From NCBI GenBank assembly GCA_002709505.1, contig PARB01000045.1, positions 85,502 to 124,904 of the forward strand: DNA of 39,403 nucleotides. Reading direction: 5' to 3'. The notes beneath the pieces are model-generated. The model saw nothing but the letters and a program-made list of their open reading frames with translations, made no database searches and was not told where the DNA came from. Below, one piece after another: positions 7,363 to 15,177 of the stretch; the stretch's first letter is position 1; the number at the start of each line of letters is the position of its first letter. The stretch comes from Paracoccaceae bacterium. Its GTDB lineage: Bacteria > Pseudomonadota > Alphaproteobacteria > Rhizobiales > Stappiaceae. Made by a program: the position numbers and the translations under genes.

Positions 7363-8523
7363 TCATGAGATCACTTTCTGTTTCATCTCTGACACAACCT
7401 CGCCCGCCGCAAGAAGGAACGCCTCGATGGTGGCAGGATCGATCGCTCCAATGACGCCGACGCGAAACGTACCGCGGCCAGTCATCTTGCCGGCATAGAT
7501 GGCGAAGCCGCGCGCGCGCAGCGCCTCGTAGAAGGGCAGGAAGGCAAACCAGCGCTCCTGCGGTTCCACGAAGGAGGCGATCACCGGCGCCTGACGCGCC
7601 GGATCGAGCGCGGGGCGAAACCCGAGCTCCGCCATTCCCGACAGGAGCGTGTCGAGATTGCGCGAATAGCGCGCCAGCCGCGCGGGCGGGCCACCCTCCG
7701 CCTCCAGTTCGGCGAGCGCTGCATCGAGTGCGGCGATCACATGCGTTGGCGGGGTGAACCGCCACTGCCCGCCGTTAGCAAGCGCCTCCGCCTGCGCCTG
7801 GAGATCGAGCACCACGGACGGCGAGCGTCCCCGCGCCGCCTGAAGCAGATCCTTGCGGCACACCACGAAGCCGAGACCCGGAACGCCTTGCAGGCACTTG
7901 TTGGAGGATGCGGCCATTGCCGCCAGCTCCAACCCGCTCATATCGACCGGCAACGCGCCGAAACCGCTCATGCTGTCGACCAGAAGCCAGCGCCCTTCAG
8001 CACGCACGCAGCTTGCGATTTCCTCCAGGGGATTGAGCAGGCCCGAGGTCGTCTCGCAATGGACCATCGCGACGAAACCGATTTTCGGATCCGCGCGAAG
8101 CCGGCGCGTGATTTCGGCGGCGTCATGCACGTCGGTTTCCGCGACCTCATAGATCTCGACCGCACGACCGCTCTTGCGACAGATGTCGGCCATACGATGG
8201 CCGTAGGCGCCGTTGACCAGCAGCAGAACCCGCTCCCCCGCGCCGACGAATGTCGTCAGCATCGCCTCCACGGCGAAAGTGCCGCTGCCCTGCAAGGGAA
8301 CGCAGACCTGCGCCGCCTCCGTTCCGCCGGCAAGCGCGCGAATGCGCTCGAACACGGCATGGGACAGATCGATGAAGGCGGGATCCCGCGACCCCCAGTC
8401 GCGAAGCATGGCTTCCTTGACGCGGGCGCTCGTCGTCAGCGGCCCGGGCGTCAGCAGCACGGGCGTCTGCGCATCGACACTCGACCGGATGGCGGCGGTC
8501 TTCGCTTGTGTTGGGCTGCTCAT
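7363..8523 (-). CDS. phnW: 2-Aminoethylphosphonate transaminase
   Basis: The 386-residue class V PLP aminotransferase shows LLTPGPLTTS at 23-32, LQGSGTFAVEAML at 77-89, VDSMSGFG at 182-189 and the PLP lysine K209 in SSNKCLQGVPG. This is the PhnW pattern, interconverting phosphonoacetaldehyde plus alanine with 2-aminoethylphosphonate plus pyruvate. With phosphonopyruvate decarboxylase and PEP mutase immediately upstream, it is here most likely the biosynthetic step that forms AEP, not the degradative one. Its ATG overlaps the stop of the decarboxylase gene (ATGA), indicating translational coupling. No phosphonatase (phnX) is nearby, which supports biosynthesis. Confidence 0.92.
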   Translation of the reverse strand: MSSPTQAKTAAIRSSVDAQTPVLLTPGPLTTSARVKEAMLRDWGSRDPAFIDLSHAVFERIRALAGGTEAAQVCVPLQGSGTFAVEAMLTTFVGAGERVLLLVNGAYGHRMADICRKSGRAVEIYEVAETDVHDAAEITRRLRADPKIGFVAMVHCETTSGLLNPLEEIASCVRAEGRWLLVDSMSGFGALPVDMSGLELAAMAASSNKCLQGVPGLGFVVCRKDLLQAARGRSPSVVLDLQAQAEALANGGQWRFTPPTHVIAALDAALAELEAEGGPPARLARYSRNLDTLLSGMAELGFRPALDPARQAPVIASFVEPQERWFAFLPFYEALRARGFAIYAGKMTGRGTFRVGVIGAIDPATIEAFLLAAGEVVSEMKQKVIS

Positions 8524-9665
8524 GACGTCTGTTCCCCCAGATAGGCCCGAAAGCGGCGTGCCACCTCGCGCGGGGCAACCGTCGGCCGGCCAAGTCCCTC
8601 CATCGGATCCGTCGACACCCTGACGTGGAGCAACCGGGGCCCGGGGACCGCAAGCGCTGCCTGAAAAGCCGCCGCCGCACCGTCGAGGCCTGCGGCCCGG
8701 GCGGCGAAACGATAACCGCAGGCGGCCGCAACCTGCGCGAAATCGACGTTTGGCGAGACCGTCGCTTGCCCGCCGGTCGACAGATGGCAGCCGTTGTCCA
8801 GAACGATATGGGTCAGGTTCTCCGGCGCCTGAGCGCCAATGGTCGCCATATTGCCAAGCTTCATCAAAGCCGCGCCGTCGCCGTCGAGGACGACAATCTC
8901 GCGGCCGCTGTTCAGGGCCGCTCCCAGGCCGATCGCGCTGGCCCCGCCCATCGAACCGACGCAATAGAGATTGCGCGCCTCGTCGCCGAGGGTGAAGAGC
9001 TCGCGCCCCGTGTGCCCGGTCGTGGCGATTGCGCCCGCGCCCTCTGGCAGGAGGCGCAAGAGCGCCTCGAGCGTGTCGATGCGCCGTGCCGCCGCGGCGG
9101 CCGCATCGAAATCGGCAATTTGCGAAGGCGCGCGTTTTTCAAGACCCGGCTCCTCCAGCGGTGCTGCGGCAACCGCGCCCTTGGGCTGGACCAGCGCCAC
9201 CGGCTGTCCCGTCTCGCGCATCAGGCGTGCGGCCTGTGCGAGGCAGCTCTCCACGTCAGCGGCATTTTCGGGAAAATCGAGACGCCGCGCGCCGATCAGA
9301 TCGAGCATCGGCTGGGTAATCCGCCCCATCAGCTCGTGCTGCGGTTCGTCCTTCAACCCCGGCGCGCCGCGCCAGGTGACGATCATCAGCGTCGGAATGG
9401 CGAAGGGATGGTTGAGCGAGGTGATCGGATTGACCGCATTGCCAAGGCCGGAGTTCTGGCACATGACGGCGGTGTCCCGCCCGGCAAGCCAGGCACCGGC
9501 GGCGATCGCCACGGCCTCGCCCTCGCTGGTCGCGCCGACATAGCGGGTCTGCGCATCCGAGATCGCCGCATTCATCAAGGGCGTCAGGAAACTGCAGGGA
9601 ACCCCGGTGAAAAAACCGATGCCCTGCCGCTTGGCCGCATCGAGAAACTGTCCGGCTTCGATCAT
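8520..9665 (-). CDS. ppd: Phosphonopyruvate decarboxylase
   Basis: The 381-residue thiamine-diphosphate enzyme fits the family length. The N-terminal part carries GVPCSFLTPLMNAA and EGEAVAIAAGAWLAG, the latter with the cofactor-activating glutamate. The C-terminal cofactor domain has VLDGDGAALMKLGNM, running to HIVLDN, the GDG-to-N magnesium/ThDP motif. It decarboxylates phosphonopyruvate to phosphonoacetaldehyde, the irreversible step that pulls the unfavourable PEP mutase equilibrium forward. It starts seven bases after the PEP mutase stop and overlaps phnW by four bases, so the three genes form one operon. No defect is visible in this gene. Confidence 0.93.
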   Translation of the reverse strand: MIEAGQFLDAAKRQGIGFFTGVPCSFLTPLMNAAISDAQTRYVGATSEGEAVAIAAGAWLAGRDTAVMCQNSGLGNAVNPITSLNHPFAIPTLMIVTWRGAPGLKDEPQHELMGRITQPMLDLIGARRLDFPENAADVESCLAQAARLMRETGQPVALVQPKGAVAAAPLEEPGLEKRAPSQIADFDAAAAAARRIDTLEALLRLLPEGAGAIATTGHTGRELFTLGDEARNLYCVGSMGGASAIGLGAALNSGREIVVLDGDGAALMKLGNMATIGAQAPENLTHIVLDNGCHLSTGGQATVSPNVDFAQVAAACGYRFAARAAGLDGAAAAFQAALAVPGPRLLHVRVSTDPMEGLGRPTVAPREVARRFRAYLGEQTS

Positions 9666-9672
9666 CTTGCGC

Positions 9673-11316
9673 TCACACCGCGTCCCGCGCCTGGGCGAGG
9701 TCCATCAGGTCGTTCACATTGCCCCAGTAACCGCGCACGTAAACGACCCCGATCCGCTCGCCCTCGCCGGCCAACCGGGTCAGGACCGCACCGAGATCGG
9801 CGGTGTCGAGGGTCCCCTCGCCCTCCATCGCTGCCAGCGTCTCGCGGATCCGGCGCACGCCCTCGGCGTTTGCGCGCATCAAGCCGATAAAGGTGCCGTT
9901 GGCAGCCGTGCCATCGGTGACGAAGCCAGTGAGGAAGACCGGCGCACCGGTCATCTCGAGATCGGCATCATGAGGCTGCGAACAGGCGACCGCGTCGCGG
10001 AGGAGTTGACCGTCGGCACCGGGATCCGCCTGCGGATCGACCAGAAGCACAATGTCGGCCTGTGCCTCTTCCAGGAGCGACAGGAAGAACGGCCGATAGA
10101 GAATGTCACCATAGGAAACGATCGTGTCGCCTTCGCCCTGCGTGAGCGCAAGCGCCAGCGACCGGGCCTCCCCGGTGTTTTCGTAAGCCGGGTTTTCCAC
10201 CTTGCGAATGCCAGGTACGGCCACCGCATCCTCGCGGTAGCCGGTAACAACGGAAATCTCCGACACGCCATGCCGACCCAGCGCCTCGACCTGGCGGCCG
10301 AGCAGCGACTGCCCGCGCACGGGCACCATGCACTTGGGACGGTCCGCGGTCAGTTCGCCCAGCCCCTCTCCCCGCGTCGCCGCCAGAATGACGGCCCGCG
10401 CCGGGTCGCGTGTCGAGAGGTAGCGCTTTTCCGCCTGTTCCAGTTCCTGCGCGCCGGCGAGGGCGAAGACGTCGGCAAGCGGCGCAACCGCATCCTCGAC
10501 CTCCAGCAGCGTTTCCTGCGCCTTCAGCTTGGCGCAAGTGTCGCGCATCGCCTGGATCGAGCTTCTCAGATTATGGTTGGCCCAGATCACCATCGCGGCA
10601 TTGGCATCGCGGAACCGGTCTGTCGGGGTGCGGTAGTATTTGGTCGGAATGAGCACCACCGGCGCGCGGTTCTCCCATTGCCGGCAGAACTCGAGGATCT
10701 CGTCGGCGGTGCTTTTCTTGGAGTGAATGACAATCGCATCCGCGCCAGCCTCGACATAGGCATGGGCGCGCGTCAGCGCCTCATCCACGCCCCGGCCCGC
10801 GATCAGCGCCTCGACCCGTGCAACCACGGTGAAATCGGGATGCGTCTGCGTGTCCTTGCCGGCCTTGATCTTTCCGCAGAACTCGTCGACATCGGCAAGC
10901 GGCTAGTTCTCGCCGAGGAAGGAATTGGTCTTGGGAAAGATCTTGTCCTCGATGCAAACGCCGGCAATGCCGCGCTCGCAGAGCTTTTGCACGAAGCGGC
11001 GGAAATTGTTGAAATTGCCGTAGCCGGTGTCGCCATCGACGAGGATGGGCAGCGACGTCGCGTCGGACATATATTCCAGCATGTCGAGGACCTGCGTCCA
11101 GGACAGTTCGTTGTTGTCCCTGACCCCCAGCATCGCCGACATCGACAGGCCGGACGCCCAGATCCCCTCAAACCCCGCCTCTTCGGCGATGCGGGCCGAC
11201 AAGCCGCTGTGCGCTTCCATCAGGAAGGCAAGCTCGGGGCGGGTCAACATCTGCCGCAAGCGGGTGAATCTCGATGCCTGGGTCGGCAGTCGGTCGGGGG
11301 AGCCATCGAAATGCAA
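9673..11316 (-). pseudogene. pepM: PEP mutase-nucleotidyltransferase fusion interrupted by an in-frame amber stop
   Basis: One frame of 548 codons is interrupted only by TAG at 10905-10903 (codon 138). Residues 1-137 hold the PEP mutase N-terminal half, with VDGDTGYGN at 93-101 and the signature [10 protein letters not shown] at 123-132. After the stop the frame resumes with PLADVDEFCGKIKAGKD, exactly the family continuation, where the missing residue is normally Gln (CAG), so one C-to-T change explains it. Residues about 308-547 form a sugar-nucleotidyltransferase-like domain (AVILAATRGEGL, DRPKCMVPV) as in PntC-type AEP cytidylyltransferases. The probable start is TTG at 11316 with AGGA seven bases upstream. 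It could be a real pseudogene, suppressed, or a sequencing error; a downstream GTG at 10827 could at best make a truncated product that keeps the nucleotidyltransferase. Confidence 0.85.
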
Positions 11317-11514
11317 TGTCGGTCCTTTCGCTCACTCATTGCCCTGCCGCGACATGTGCCCCGGGCCTCTTGCGCAGGCGATCCGCACCGTGGTTTCCGG
11401 CAGGAAAGTGCCGATATCGCGCACCATTGCGCACAGCGGACAAAGGGCGCGACATTCGTAGCCAAGACGGCGGAGAAAGGAAAGACAGGCGAAGGACAAA
11501 CCCGCCTCGCGGAC

Positions 11515-11555
11515 GCGCCTCCGCACTGCCGGGGTCATCGGCAGCGCGGAGGCGC
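11515..11555 (-). terminator. Long hairpin downstream of acuI
   Basis: A 10-bp outer stem (GCGCCTCCGC/GCGGAGGCGC) and a 6-bp inner stem (CTGCCG/CGGCAG) are separated by one A/C mismatch, with a 7-base loop. It begins 24 bases after the acuI stop on the minus strand. No U-run follows, so it may be a Rho-assisted terminator or an mRNA 3'-end stabiliser. It sits before the PEP mutase gene and would insulate the phosphonate operon. The 11317-11578 interval shows nothing else I can support. Confidence 0.6.
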
Positions 11556-11578
11556 TGCGAAGAAAGGTTCGGCGGCCC

Positions 11579-12571
11579 TCAGGCGTTGACGTCGACGACG
11601 ACGCGGCCGCGGACTTCGCCCTTGAGAATGGCGCGGCCCAGGTCCGGCAGGTCGGCGAGCGTCGCCGGCTGGATCATGTCGGCGAGCTTGTCCATCGGCA
11701 GGTCCTGCGCGATGCGCGACCAGGCCCTGACCCGATCCTCATAGGGCCGCATCACGGAATCGATGCCGAGCAAATTGACCCCCCGCAGCAGGAAGGGAAT
11801 GACCGTGGCAGGCAGGCCCGCACCGCCGGCAAGGCCGACGGCGGCAACGCTTGCACCGTATTTCATCTGCCCGAGCACCCGCGCCAGCATCGCCCCGCCG
11901 ACCGCATCGACGCAGCCGGCCCAGGTTTCCGCTTCGAGCGGGCGCTTGACCGTTTCGTTGATCTCCGCGCGCGCAACGATGCTCGTCGCGCCGAGTCCCC
12001 GGAGATAATCTTCTGTTTCCGGACGTCCGGTCACCGCCGCCACCTCGTGGCCGAGCTTGGCCAGAATGGCGGTTGCCACCGAACCGACGCCGCCGGCCCC
12101 ACCGGTCACGAGAACCGGGCCGGATCCGGGCGTCAGTCCGTGATCCTCAAGCGCCATCACCGCCAGCATTGCTGTAAAGCCGGCCGTACCGACCGCCATC
12201 GCATCGCGGGTGGACAGACCCTTGGGCAGCGGCACCAGCCAGTCGGCCTTGACCCGGGCCTTCTGGGCGTAGCCGCCCCACCAGACCTCGCCGACGCGCC
12301 AGCCGGTGAGAACGACCTTGTCGCCGGGCGTGTAGCGGGGATCGTCGGAGGCCTCCACCGTGCCGGCGAAATCGATCCCCGGCACATGCGGATAGCTCCG
12401 CACCAACCCGCCGCCCGATCCGAGACACAGGCCGTCCTTGTAGTTCACGGTGGAATAATCCACCGCCACCGTCACATCGCCGTCGGGCAGACGGCTTTCA
12501 TCGATGGACTGAATGCCGGCAGACGTCGATCCATCCTCGGCCTTTTCGACGATCAAAGCGTTGAAGCTCAT
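11579..12571 (-). CDS. acuI: Acrylyl-CoA reductase (AcuI/YhdH family)
   Basis: The 330-residue zinc-free medium-chain dehydrogenase/reductase is of the AcuI/YhdH subgroup. VDYSTVNYKDGL and PGIDFAGTVEASDD form the N-terminal catalytic domain, VTGGAGGVGSVA the NADPH-binding loop, and the C-terminus has LRGVNLLGIDSV. Characterised members reduce acrylyl-CoA to propanoyl-CoA, detoxifying acrylyl-CoA in DMSP and 3-hydroxypropionate metabolism. GGAAAGGA lies upstream of the ATG at 12571, which I prefer over in-frame extensions overlapping the DUF1326 gene. It follows that gene by 46 bases on the same strand. No dmdABC or ddd genes are in the window, so a DMSP link is not shown. Confidence 0.9.
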   Translation of the reverse strand: MSFNALIVEKAEDGSTSAGIQSIDESRLPDGDVTVAVDYSTVNYKDGLCLGSGGGLVRSYPHVPGIDFAGTVEASDDPRYTPGDKVVLTGWRVGEVWWGGYAQKARVKADWLVPLPKGLSTRDAMAVGTAGFTAMLAVMALEDHGLTPGSGPVLVTGGAGGVGSVATAILAKLGHEVAAVTGRPETEDYLRGLGATSIVARAEINETVKRPLEAETWAGCVDAVGGAMLARVLGQMKYGASVAAVGLAGGAGLPATVIPFLLRGVNLLGIDSVMRPYEDRVRAWSRIAQDLPMDKLADMIQPATLADLPDLGRAILKGEVRGRVVVDVNA

Positions 12572-12617
12572 GCCTTCGTCCTTTCCTGTCTCTTCGCGTT
12601 GGAGTGCGTGCCGGCGC

Positions 12618-13229
12618 TCAGCCTTGCCCGCCCCAGTCGATTTGGCAAATCTCGGCGCTGCGGCCGTCGAAATCCCAGACGCGGCCATAGGCCCGCACCC
12701 GCCCCTTGCTGGCGGTGGCGATGGTGATGTCCGGTCCCATCCAGTAGCCGGTGTTGGTGACCATTACGTCGGTATCCGGGTCGGGCCCGGCAATCGGCGC
12801 GACCTCGCCCTGGATCGCCTTGCCGACGGTCAGCCGGCGCGTCTTGCCCTCCGTCTGGAAGTCGACCGGCGCGCGTTCGGCGCCGAGAAATTCCGACACG
12901 AGCAGCTTGAACAGCCCTGTGGTTCCCCGCGCCCGGCCCGAGAAGATCTCGATCAGCCCGTCGTAGGCCCGATCGGACGCGCGCTCGTCGATATAGGCAG
13001 CGCATTTCCAGTTGCCGCGCGCCATGTTGCCCGGGATGTCGAGCACCAGGCCGACGTTCAGCCCCGAGAGGTCCTCCCCCTCGTAATGCCCGCTGTCGAT
13101 GCGCACCCCCGCCCAGGCCTGGCAATAGCCCTCCGTCGGCGGATGCTTGCCGAGCGACACGACGCATGGACAAAACACCGTGCAGTTGCAATTGAGGATC
13201 AACTCCCCCTTGATCGCCCAGTCCGCCAT
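12618..13229 (-). CDS. DUF1326 domain-containing Cys-rich protein
   Basis: The 203-residue soluble protein starts at the ATG at 13229. It has a dense N-terminal cysteine cluster, C14, C16, C20, C22 and C36 (NCNCTVFCPC), suggesting metal or cluster binding. The rest (ISGRAR-type loops, DTDVMVTNTGYWMGPDI, RVWDFDGRSAEIC) is the DUF1326/COG5588 pattern. The biochemical function is not established to my knowledge. It lies 14 bases after the DUF2182 membrane protein gene; this pairing is a recurrent arrangement of the two families and suggests a joint metal-related role, which is inference. The family is well supported, the function open. Confidence 0.82.
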   Translation of the reverse strand: MADWAIKGELILNCNCTVFCPCVVSLGKHPPTEGYCQAWAGVRIDSGHYEGEDLSGLNVGLVLDIPGNMARGNWKCAAYIDERASDRAYDGLIEIFSGRARGTTGLFKLLVSEFLGAERAPVDFQTEGKTRRLTVGKAIQGEVAPIAGPDPDTDVMVTNTGYWMGPDITIATASKGRVRAYGRVWDFDGRSAEICQIDWGGQG

Positions 13230-13243
13230 TTTTCTTCTCCCGA

Positions 13244-14068
13244 TCAGATGACGTTTGTCAGACGCAGCGCGTCCATAAGTCCGGCGACGATCAGCACCGC
13301 CGCCAGCGGCCGGGTGAGCAGGCGGCCCACATCCGGCAGTTTCTCCAGGACCATCACCAGCGTGGCGAGCCCCATGAACGCCAGGTTCATGGTTCCCCCG
13401 ACGAAGGCGAGCAGCATCAAGGCCCAGCAACAGCCGACGCACACGAGCCCGAGCCTGAGGCCCATGGCAGCCGCACCGGCCGTTCCGTCGCGCCAGTTCG
13501 CGACAAAGAAGGTCAAGGGCGCGCGGCACTTGCTGAGGCATGCAGCCTTCGCCGGAGACAGCTGGTAAAGGCCGGTGAGGACCAGCAGCGCGGCACTCGC
13601 CCCCGGTGCGAGCAGGACCCCGTCGGGCCGCAGCCATCCGGCCGAGGCAAGGCCGAGCTGCAGCGCCGCCGCCAGGACCGAAAATCCCATCCACGCGAAC
13701 AGATAGCCCGCGATCAGAGCCCAGAAGCCCGCCGAAGATCCCGCCCCGGCGTATCCAAGATCGAGATAGGTTCGAAACGCGGGAAGAGCGGTCGGCGCCA
13801 TCATCGCGGCGCTCATCACCGCCCACATGCCGAAGACCGCCGGAAAGCCGGCAATGCCGGGCGAGACCGCACAGATCGACCGCCAGTAGTCGGCGCCGAA
13901 CGCCTCGCTGCCCGGCGGCAGCTGCGAGGCCGCCGACATCCACATCAAGACACCCCAGGCGCCAAGCACCAGGGCAAAAAACCCGAGCCAGAGCGCTGTC
14001 CGACCGCCGCCTGCGAACCGCGAGCCGCGCGCGGCGGAACGTTGCCCTAACAAGGGGTGAGCGGTCAT
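13244..14068 (-). CDS. DUF2182 predicted metal-binding integral membrane protein
   Basis: The 274-residue protein has about seven hydrophobic segments. Family features are MWAVMSAAMMAPTALP at 81-96, YQLSPAKAACLSKCRAPL at 168-185 and CVGCCWALM at 210-218, giving conserved cysteines C177, C181, C210, C213 and C214. The start is decided by the ribosome site: GGGAGG lies only two bases before the ATG at 14074 but eight before the ATG at 14068, so the latter is preferred. It is the first gene of a probable DUF2182-DUF1326-acuI unit and is divergent from the GntR regulator gene. The function is unknown; the cysteine pattern suggests metal binding in the membrane. Confidence 0.82.
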   Translation of the reverse strand: MTAHPLLGQRSAARGSRFAGGGRTALWLGFFALVLGAWGVLMWMSAASQLPPGSEAFGADYWRSICAVSPGIAGFPAVFGMWAVMSAAMMAPTALPAFRTYLDLGYAGAGSSAGFWALIAGYLFAWMGFSVLAAALQLGLASAGWLRPDGVLLAPGASAALLVLTGLYQLSPAKAACLSKCRAPLTFFVANWRDGTAGAAAMGLRLGLVCVGCCWALMLLAFVGGTMNLAFMGLATLVMVLEKLPDVGRLLTRPLAAVLIVAGLMDALRLTNVI

Positions 14069-14240
14069 TGACATTGCCTCCCGATGCGGATGCGCTTCGG
14101 CACAAGCCGGCGACCCGTCCGTTTTCCGACCGCCCGTCACTGCCTGCGAGCGACCGTCCTCCCGGCCATCCTTTGCCGCGAAGACGCCCCCGGCCCGGGG
14201 TGGCGGCGTGTTGTAGCCAACTTCGAAAACGTGCCTTCAA

Positions 14241-14266
14241 TTGTCAAACATTATTTTGTCTGACAT
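14241..14266. promoter_or_regulatory. Two tandem FadR-type operator candidates
   Basis: TTGTCAAACAT (14241-14251) and TTGTCTGACAT (14256-14266) both fit the TnGTnnnACn core of FadR-subfamily GntR sites and are offset by 15 bases. They lie between the DUF2182 gene and the GntR gene, so they could serve autoregulation and control of the divergent unit. Confidence 0.55.
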
Positions 14267-14332
14267 TTATTGGATAGACATTTGACCCCCTTCCGGGACA
14301 CCCTTATGGTCGCGACGTCAAAGAGGATCTCC

Positions 14333-15055
14333 ATGTCGATCGAGTATACGGGAATCACGCGCGAGGGCCTGTCGAAGCAGATCGCCGACGCGATCCGCAC
14401 CGCCATCATCGACGGCCGGCTGATGGTCGATGAACGGCTGCCCAGCGAGATCGAGCTCGCCGATCGCTTCGGCGTGTCGCGGCCGACCGTGCGCGAGGCC
14501 TTGAAGCGCCTGGCCGCTCAGAACCTGATCCGCACCCAGCGCGGCCCGACCGGTGGCGCCTTCGTCAACCGGCTGACCTGGTCGGAGGCGCATGACGCGC
14601 TGGTGACGACCTCCACGCTGCTGATCGGCATGAACGACATCCCCTTCGAGGAAGCCATCGAGGCCCGCTTTGCGCTGGAGGCCGCCTGCCTGCCCTTCGC
14701 GGTCGAACGGCGCACCGACGAGCAGTTGGAGACCCTGCGCCGGGAGGTTGAACAGCAACGTCGCGGCGGAATGTCGGATGAGGACTTCTGCGCTTCGGAC
14801 GTGCGCTTTCACCGGGTCATGGTGGATGCGGCCGACAATCCGGTCCTGTCCTTCCAGATGGCGGGGGTGATCGAGGCCATGCAGCCCCTGATGAATATGC
14901 TGACCTATCGCATGCGCGACCGCACCCGCATCGCCCGCCTGCATGCCACCCTCGCCGACGCCCTGGAGACGCGCGACGCATCCGCCGCGCTGGCGACGCT
15001 CAAGGAGCTTGGCGACTACACCCAGGACCTCGCTCGCGCTCGCCGCGAAGGGTAG
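14333..15055 (+). CDS. GntR-family transcriptional regulator, FadR subfamily
   Basis: The 240-residue regulator has an N-terminal winged helix-turn-helix at about 10-78 (LPSEIELADRFGVSRPTVREALKRL region, then a GPTGGAF wing) and an all-helical FCD-type ligand domain. The latter includes DVRFHRVMVDAADNPVL, with the Asp and His that bind metal in many FCD proteins. AGAGGA lies seven bases before the ATG at 14333, which I prefer over the ATG at 14306. It is followed by a class III CoA-transferase gene on the same strand. Such regulators usually respond to an acyl-CoA or organic acid of the neighbouring pathway. The specific effector is unknown. Confidence 0.9.
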   Translation: MSIEYTGITREGLSKQIADAIRTAIIDGRLMVDERLPSEIELADRFGVSRPTVREALKRLAAQNLIRTQRGPTGGAFVNRLTWSEAHDALVTTSTLLIGMNDIPFEEAIEARFALEAACLPFAVERRTDEQLETLRREVEQQRRGGMSDEDFCASDVRFHRVMVDAADNPVLSFQMAGVIEAMQPLMNMLTYRMRDRTRIARLHATLADALETRDASAALATLKELGDYTQDLARARREG

Positions 15056-15177
15056 CCGAGACCGGCGCCCTGCAGGACGCCGAGGAATGATGTCGCCACC
15101 GCAAGTCATTGGACGTGGTCGCCTGCGCGGGCTAAGACCGCAGCCAAGCTCGTTCATTCCAATTGGTGAGAGACTTC

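Noticed and set aside
11332..11538. Possible 68-residue minus-strand gene before pepM
   Set aside because: Its ATG falls inside the loop of the hairpin at 11515-11555; no family is recognisable, though a CxxxCPLC stretch makes it not impossible.
9607..11589. A 660-codon plus-strand open frame
   Set aside because: It runs antisense across the PEP mutase fusion. High GC at third positions makes long antisense frames common, and the translation resembles no family.
12618..14240. A 540-residue fusion of the DUF1326 protein with upstream sequence
   Set aside because: The extension is the DUF2182 gene read in the wrong frame; DUF1326 proteins are about 200 residues.
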